Source: an uncultured Caulobacterales bacterium (lineage in GTDB: Bacteria > Pseudomonadota > Alphaproteobacteria > Caulobacterales > Maricaulaceae). From it: a stretch of DNA of 9,154 nt. The position numbers and the translations under genes are program-made. Shown piece after piece: positions 5,329 to 9,154 of the stretch; position 1 is the stretch's first letter, and the number at the start of each line of letters is the position of its first letter. The notes under the pieces are model-generated. The model was not told where the DNA came from and did no database searches. It was given only the letters and a program-made list of their open reading frames with translations. The stretch lies in NCBI GenBank assembly GCA_937981945.1, contig CALJNJ010000218.1, positions 1 to 9,154 of the forward strand, read 5' to 3'.

Positions 5329-6213
5329 TTATTTGCTCTGTTTGATGTGAATAGGCGGTTTGGTCGCAGAGCGAGCAATGACCATACGATCATGCCCTGC
5401 CAAATCCTGTTTCACGGTAACATCTTTAAAACCCTTTTCTTTCAAGAGCTTTGCGACGCTCGCGCCTTGATCAAAGCCGATTTCCAAACACAAAAACCCA
5501 TTCGCGCCTAAATATTTGTCGGCATGCTGCGTGATGATTTTATAGGCATCCAGACCGTCAGCGCCCCCACACAGGGCTATATCAGGATCAAATCCCGACA
5601 CTTCGGGCGCAAGTCGGGTCATGTAATCATCTGTAATGTAGGGTGGATTTGACAGCACGAAATCAAAAACTTGAGGTTTTACGCCTCTAAACCAATGGCT
5701 CTCTATAAAATCCACACGGTCCATTGTTTGATGTTTTTCGGCGTTTTTCTTGGCCATTGCCAGTGCGTTGTGACTGATGTCAGTGGCGACGGCCCTAAAA
5801 TTCGGGCGCTCTGCTAAAATTGTGATGGCGATCGCACCCGATCCCGTGCCCAGATCCAATAGGGTAAGTGCATCTGCTGCAGAACTGTGGCCAAGCACGA
5901 AATCGATGATCATTTCCGTTTCAGGTCTGGGGGACAAGACATCCTTATTGACGTCAAACCGACGCCCGAAAAACTCTCTATAACCGAATATATTGTCCAA
6001 AGGCTCACCCTTGAGACGCCGATCTGCCAACGCTTGCAAGGTCAGAATTTGGTCGTGGGACAAGTCTGTTTCAAACGATAAAATCTGCGCAGCTCGGTCC
6101 AGTCCGGTTAAATGCTCAATCAAAAGCGTGGCTTCCAGGCCTGCGCTCTCAATATGATTGTCACTCAGCCGTTTCTTAAGCAGGTCATGAACCCGTTTTA
6201 AACGATTTGACAT
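5329..6213 (-). CDS. prmC: Peptide chain release factor N5-glutamine methyltransferase PrmC (HemK)
   Basis: 294 aa, normal for the family. PrmC methylates the glutamine of the GGQ motif in release factors RF1 and RF2 using S-adenosylmethionine, in the cytoplasm. An N-terminal helical domain (1 to about 75) leads to GYREFFGRRF (77-86) and LSPRPETE (93-100). The SAM-binding loop is DLGTGSG (120-126), and the catalytic NPPY is at 189-192, specific for N-methylation of Gln/Asn side chains. It overlaps the hydrolase gene upstream by 16 bases (6198-6213), so it is probably translated by coupling; no strong Shine-Dalgarno sequence is seen. The common partner prfA is not beside it here. The upstream neighbour is the hydrolase instead. 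Confidence 0.96.
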   Translation of the reverse strand: MSNRLKRVHDLLKKRLSDNHIESAGLEATLLIEHLTGLDRAAQILSFETDLSHDQILTLQALADRRLKGEPLDNIFGYREFFGRRFDVNKDVLSPRPETEMIIDFVLGHSSAADALTLLDLGTGSGAIAITILAERPNFRAVATDISHNALAMAKKNAEKHQTMDRVDFIESHWFRGVKPQVFDFVLSNPPYITDDYMTRLAPEVSGFDPDIALCGGADGLDAYKIITQHADKYLGANGFLCLEIGFDQGASVAKLLKEKGFKDVTVKQDLAGHDRMVIARSATKPPIHIKQSK

Positions 6214-6968
6214 AAATCCGACAATGCCTTCGTCAAAATATCCAAGTCATCAGGACGGGAGAGGCTGTGATCTCCTGACTTAATGATGGTGTAACGCAAA
6301 TCGTCGCTCGTCAAAACGTCAACCAGCTTCATGGAGTAAGCCGGCGGCACGACAGTGTCGCCTCCGCCCTGAAAAATTCGAACGGGTCCGGCAAAAGAAA
6401 TAGGCGCGTCGAGCAATTGATGTTCGCGCCCATCTTCAATGAGGGTGCGGCGATACTCATATGGTTGGTCATATTCAGACGGCTCGAAATGCACACCTTT
6501 GGTCAAAATGTTGTTTTTAATGTCTTCCGGCCAATTGGCCCACATTAATTTCTCGGTGAAATCAGGCGCGGGGGCCATCAACAATAAGGCTTTAACTTTG
6601 TCGGGCCTGGCACGCGCGGCCAGCAAGGACGACCAACCGCCCATAGACGATCCTAATAAAATGACGTCATCGCCCGAAGCCAGCTCGTCCATAACCGTCA
6701 CAACATCCCTACCCCAGCGCGATATTGTGCCGTCACCGAACCTCCCGGAGCTTGCTCCGTGACCGAAATAATCGAACCTGATAAATTGGCGCCCTTCCCC
6801 TTTTGCCCAATTGTGGAGATGTGTCGCTTTGCTGCCGTCCATGTCAGAATTCAGGCCGCCGCACCAAATAATCGCCGGCCCGCGTCCGGCCGACATTTTA
6901 TAGGCGATTTTTTCGCTATGCTCTGTTAGGTGAGGCGGCGCATCAAGATATTGCAGCGGAAAAGTCAT
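6198..6968 (-). CDS. Alpha/beta hydrolase, ABHD10-like serine esterase/thioesterase
   Basis: 256 aa, a single alpha/beta-hydrolase domain with a complete triad: S108 in GSSMGG (106-111), D204 in GGGDTVVP, H234 in SGDHSLSRP. The blocks 'GGLNSDMDGSKA', 'FIRFDYFGHGASSGRF', 'ISRWGRDV' and 'LLGSSMGGW' closely follow mitochondrial ABHD10 of animals, a depalmitoylase/acyl-glucuronide esterase. A thioesterase or carboxylesterase on acyl substrates is therefore likely, though the natural substrate in bacteria is unknown to me. It has no signal peptide, so it should be cytosolic. The start at 6968 (ATG) is preferred; a TTG at 6995 would add nine residues and overlap the divergent glycosyltransferase. 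It heads a minus-strand run with prmC, overlapping it by 16 bases. Its start is 12 bases from that of the divergent gene, so promoter elements must lie within the neighbour's coding sequence. Confidence 0.9.
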   Translation of the reverse strand: MTFPLQYLDAPPHLTEHSEKIAYKMSAGRGPAIIWCGGLNSDMDGSKATHLHNWAKGEGRQFIRFDYFGHGASSGRFGDGTISRWGRDVVTVMDELASGDDVILLGSSMGGWSSLLAARARPDKVKALLLMAPAPDFTEKLMWANWPEDIKNNILTKGVHFEPSEYDQPYEYRRTLIEDGREHQLLDAPISFAGPVRIFQGGGDTVVPPAYSMKLVDVLTSDDLRYTIIKSGDHSLSRPDDLDILTKALSDLCQIV

Positions 6969-6980
6969 AGAAAGTCTTAC

Positions 6981-8087
6981 GTGAAAGTTCTTCAAATTTT
7001 GCCGGAACTTAATGCAGGGGGGGTCGAGCGCACAACCCTGGAAATGGCCGAAGCTTTAACAGCAAACGGCCATTCGGCACATATTTGCAGCAATGGCGGC
7101 CGTCTTGAACCGGAATTCACGACGCTGGGCGCCAAGTTGCATATATTTAAGGTCGGCAGCAAAAACCCCCTCAAGTTAAGAGGCAATGCGAAACGACTCA
7201 TCGACATTATAAAGACTGAGAATATCGATATTGTTCACGCCAGATCACGCGCCCCGGCTTGGCCGGCTCACGCCGCGGCCAAAGCAACCAACCGTCCCTT
7301 CCTTACCACTTATCATGGTATCTATAATGCCAAATCAGGCGCGAAACGCCGATATAATGCCATTATGGCGCGCGGCGATCTGATCATTGCCAACTCCGAA
7401 TACACCAAGGCCCACGTTATAAAACAGCACGGAACTGATCCTGCTCTTATACGGGTCATCCCCAGGGGTGTTGATATGCGCGTATTCGACCCCAAAATTA
7501 TTTCTGATGACAACATCCTCGCTCAAAAACAGGCTTGGGGGCTGAATAATGAGGCCAAAATCATTTTGCTGCCGGCGCGCCTGACCAGATGGAAAGGGCA
7601 ATTGGTGGCCATTGAAGCCTTGTCTCGGCTGGATAAGGACTGGCATTTAGTTCTTATGGGCGATGCTCAAGGGCGCGAGAAATATGTCGGTGAACTTAAT
7701 CAAGTGATCGGAGAATTGGGCTTATCGAATCGGGTTAAATTGCCGGGGCACAGTAGTAATGTGCCGGCCGCCTTAATGGCAGCGCAAATTGTCATTGCCC
7801 CGTCTATTGAGCCCGAAGCTTTCGGACGGACCGTCGCAGAGGCGCAGGCAATGGGGAAGCCCGTAATCGCGGCTGCACATGGCGGCCCGCTTGAGACCGT
7901 TCTGGAAGACAGAACCGGAAAACTGGTCCCGCCGTCGGACCCGTCAGCACTCGCCAAGGCCGTCGAAATGATTGATCAAGGGGATAATTATGACGAAGAC
8001 TTTGCGAGAAACCATATCGCCAAGAATTATTCAAAAACGGGTCTTCAGGAAAAAACAATGGCCGTCTATCAAGAGTTATTGATGTAA
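6981..8087 (+). CDS. Glycosyltransferase family 4 (GT-B fold)
   Basis: 368 aa. It probably transfers a sugar from a nucleotide-sugar donor to a lipid-linked or LPS/exopolysaccharide acceptor at the inner face of the cytoplasmic membrane. The N-terminal acceptor domain opens with [20 protein letters not shown] (3-22), the usual GT4 beginning with its Gly-rich loop. The donor half carries RVIPRGVD (158-165), [12 protein letters not shown] (196-207, with R200 and K205 as likely phosphate contacts), and the E-x7-E motif EAFGRTVAE (E279, E287). The start is GTG at 6981, chosen because the fold begins there; an upstream GTG at 6930 would add 17 basic residues atypical of the family and lie inside the divergent hydrolase. 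The Shine-Dalgarno sequence is weak (AGAAAG, 6969-6974). No other polysaccharide genes are in view, so the pathway is undetermined. Confidence 0.93.
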   Translation: MKVLQILPELNAGGVERTTLEMAEALTANGHSAHICSNGGRLEPEFTTLGAKLHIFKVGSKNPLKLRGNAKRLIDIIKTENIDIVHARSRAPAWPAHAAAKATNRPFLTTYHGIYNAKSGAKRRYNAIMARGDLIIANSEYTKAHVIKQHGTDPALIRVIPRGVDMRVFDPKIISDDNILAQKQAWGLNNEAKIILLPARLTRWKGQLVAIEALSRLDKDWHLVLMGDAQGREKYVGELNQVIGELGLSNRVKLPGHSSNVPAALMAAQIVIAPSIEPEAFGRTVAEAQAMGKPVIAAAHGGPLETVLEDRTGKLVPPSDPSALAKAVEMIDQGDNYDEDFARNHIAKNYSKTGLQEKTMAVYQELLM

Positions 8088-8118
8088 AAAGGCCACATTT
8101 CTCAAGATTCGGCCTTTT
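8087..8118 (+). terminator. Possible terminator after the glycosyltransferase gene
   Basis: AAAAGGCC (8087-8094) and GGCCTTTT (8111-8118) are perfect inverted repeats around a 16-base loop, starting at the stop codon. Only four pairs are GC and the loop is long, so this is a weak candidate. GGCC at 8111 can also pair with GGCC at 8121-8124 or 8165-8168, giving competing hairpins in the region ahead of infC. Confidence 0.4.
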
Positions 8119-8183
8119 CCGGCCTTATTGACCTTGAAAACCCAGTGTGACTTGACCATATTCCGGCCGTTATCAACCACCCA

Positions 8184-8199
8184 AGGAGATTTTGGTATA
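8184..8199 (+). promoter_or_regulatory. infC ribosome binding site with AUA start codon
   Basis: AGGAG (8184-8188) lies 8 bases ahead of ATA (8197-8199), ideal spacing. The ATA is followed by the codons for ARRPYAAPP, the typical alphaproteobacterial IF-3 N-terminus. No ATG, GTG or TTG lies in frame near this point; the closest upstream is TTG at 8128, which has no Shine-Dalgarno sequence and would add 23 unrelated residues. E. coli infC uses AUU, and IF-3 represses its own non-canonical start. The same feedback is expected here. Confidence 0.8.
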
Positions 8200-8739
8200 G
8201 CAAGACGACCCTACGCAGCCCCGCCCTCGAAGAAGCCCAAAGGGCCTCGAATAAATGGGGACATAGATGCTTCCAAAGTACTCCTAATTACAGAAACCGG
8301 TGAAAAGAAAGGCGTCGTCCCTATTGACGAAGCTCTCGCGGCTGCCCGCAGCGCGGGACTGGATCTGGTCGAAGTCGCACCAAATCCCGATGCACCCGTT
8401 GTCAAAATACTGGATTACGGTAAACTTCGTTTCGAACAGCAAAAGAAAAAGGCTGCGGCTCGTAAAAGCCAGCGCACGCAAGATATCAAAGAGATAAAAA
8501 TGCGGCCGAATATCGACACGCATGATTATCAGGTCAAAGCTAAGCATATGACGAAATTTTTCGAGCGCGGCGACAAGGTCAAAGTGACTATACGCTTTCG
8601 CGGCCGGGAAATGGCCCATATGGATCGCGGAACCACATTATTGCAGCGCGTCAAAGAGGATTTCGAAGAAATTGCCAAGGTCGAATTTGAACCCAAAACC
8701 GAAGGTCGTTTAATGACCATGGTTTTAGCGCCGAAGTAA
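8197..8739 (+). CDS. infC: Translation initiation factor IF-3
   Basis: 180 aa from the AUA codon, the same length as E. coli IF-3. It binds the 30S subunit, keeps 50S off, and checks the initiator tRNA and start codon. Domains in order: N-terminal tail (1-15), N-domain from GPRINGDI (16-23) through LDLVEVAPN (55-63) and [18 protein letters not shown] (68-85), a lysine-rich helical linker, then the C-domain with [17 protein letters not shown] (98-114) and FRGREMAH (134-141). The gene is preceded by a 109-base leader after the glycosyltransferase. I see no clear -35/-10 pair there, although TTGACC occurs at 8128 and 8152. rpmI-rplT and thrS, common partners elsewhere, are absent. Confidence 0.97.
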   Translation: MARRPYAAPPSKKPKGPRINGDIDASKVLLITETGEKKGVVPIDEALAAARSAGLDLVEVAPNPDAPVVKILDYGKLRFEQQKKKAAARKSQRTQDIKEIKMRPNIDTHDYQVKAKHMTKFFERGDKVKVTIRFRGREMAHMDRGTTLLQRVKEDFEEIAKVEFEPKTEGRLMTMVLAPK

Positions 8740-8740
8740 T

Positions 8741-9064
8741 TTGTCTGACATCGAGCGATATCAGGACTATTGGCCTGAATATCTTCGGGAACACAGCCAC
8801 CCTTTAACCAGACTTAGTCACTATCTCCATACAGGCCTCGGCGGGCTTTGCCTGCTTTGGTTTGCCTATAATCGGAATTTATGGGGTATTTTGGCCACAC
8901 TGGTCCTGATTTTTATATCGGCGCTGTTCAGCCACTTGATAATCGAGAAAAATAAGCCCGCCGCTGCCAAATACCCCTTTTGGTGGTCGGTTTTGAATGA
9001 CATCAGAATGCTCCTCCACTTTTTAACCGGAACTTTAGGCCGAGAACTCAAACGTCATTTGTAA
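8741..9064 (+). CDS. Mpo1-like / DUF962 family small membrane protein
   Basis: 107 aa. An N-terminal amphipathic part, 'DYWPEYLREHSHPLTRLSHYLH' split over residues 9-30, is followed by hydrophobic stretches at about 32-43 and 47-68, then HLIIEKNKPAAAKYPFWW (65-82). The His-rich start (H18, H20, H27, H30), the 'EKNKPA..KYP' block and H93 resemble the DUF962/Mpo1 family. Yeast Mpo1 is an Fe-dependent dioxygenase of 2-hydroxy fatty acids in the ER membrane. Whether this short bacterial version has that activity is unknown; assignment is by motif memory only. The start is TTG at 8741, one base after the infC stop, with no visible Shine-Dalgarno sequence, so translation probably depends on ribosomes finishing infC. 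Confidence 0.75.
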   Translation: MSDIERYQDYWPEYLREHSHPLTRLSHYLHTGLGGLCLLWFAYNRNLWGILATLVLIFISALFSHLIIEKNKPAAAKYPFWWSVLNDIRMLLHFLTGTLGRELKRHL

Positions 9065-9067
9065 GTC

Positions 9068-9154
9068 TCAAATCACGTTGCGGCGCAATAAGAAAACACC
9101 CACTAAAACGATAACGGCCTCAATGGCCAGTTCGGCATAGGTTCGCTGCGGCCC
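9068..9154 (-). CDS. C-terminal fragment of an unidentified membrane protein (cut by right edge)
   Basis: The minus strand is open from the window edge to a TGA at 9068-9070, giving 28 residues that end in a hydrophobic helix and basic tail: AVIVLVGVFLLRR then NVI. This looks like the last transmembrane segment of a larger protein. It is convergent with the Mpo1-like gene, with 3 bases between stop codons, matching the tight tail-to-tail packing elsewhere in the window. The piece is too short for a family call and could be a chance open frame. Confidence 0.4.
   Translation of the reverse strand, partial: GPQRTYAELAIEAVIVLVGVFLLRRNVI

Noticed and set aside
8128..8196. infC start at TTG 8128
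   Set aside because: It has no Shine-Dalgarno sequence, and the added residues do not resemble IF-3. The strong AGGAG is placed for ATA 8197.
1..9154. A novel mobile, defence or biosynthetic system
   Set aside because: No integrase, transposase, toxin, nuclease, methyltransferase pair, repeat array or biosynthetic cluster is visible. The genes are mostly conserved core functions.

Overview
The window is chromosomal DNA of an alphaproteobacterium. The evidence is the 5' part of a 16S rRNA gene with alphaproteobacterial character at the left edge, a DUF4167 protein (a family essentially confined to Alphaproteobacteria), an IF-3 with the alphaproteobacterial 'ARRPY' N-terminus, and an rrn leader with a TTGACT-N17-TATAGA promoter. 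I cannot fix the order or genus from 225 bases of 16S. Base composition looks even and moderate throughout. I see no insertion sequence, phage gene, tRNA or CRISPR array.

Layout. 1-225 (-) is the start of 16S rRNA, reading leftwards out of the window. 226-710 is a roughly 485-base gene-free stretch. It holds the rrn promoter (573-601, -), an intrinsic-terminator-like hairpin inside the leader (505-531), a boxA-like element (473-484), two UUCG-loop hairpins, and the 5' region of the next gene. 711-2141 (+) is an alkaline phosphatase, probably a lipoprotein, whose metal ligands follow the vertebrate/marine-bacterial pattern rather than the E. coli one. 2138-3208 (-) is a DadA-like FAD amino-acid oxidoreductase, tail to tail with the phosphatase. 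A 123-base divergent region (3209-3331) carries a perfect 9-bp inverted repeat and an 11-bp-period direct repeat. 3332-4684 (+) is a TadG-like membrane-anchored vWA protein. 4685-5197 (-) is the DUF4167 protein, followed leftward-transcribed by prmC (5329-6213, -) and an ABHD10-like serine hydrolase (6198-6968, -). 6981-8087 (+) is a GT4 glycosyltransferase, divergent from the hydrolase with only 12 bases between start codons. infC (8197-8739, +) appears to start at AUA. A small Mpo1/DUF962-like membrane protein (8741-9064, +) follows after 1 base. The last 87 bases hold the C-terminus of an unidentified membrane protein on the minus strand.

How the genes relate. The hydrolase-prmC-DUF4167 set reads as one minus-strand run, with hydrolase and prmC overlapping by 16 bases. 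prmC (release-factor methylation) and infC (initiation) are translation genes, and infC-Mpo1 look co-transcribed. The phosphatase, oxidoreductase and TadG-like genes are independent units packed tail to tail with overlapping or abutting stop codons. The content is mostly core and housekeeping. I found no convincing new multi-gene system. The observations most worth following are the AUA start of infC, the terminator-like hairpin and UUCG hairpins in the rrn leader, and the two repeat structures in the 3209-3331 promoter region.
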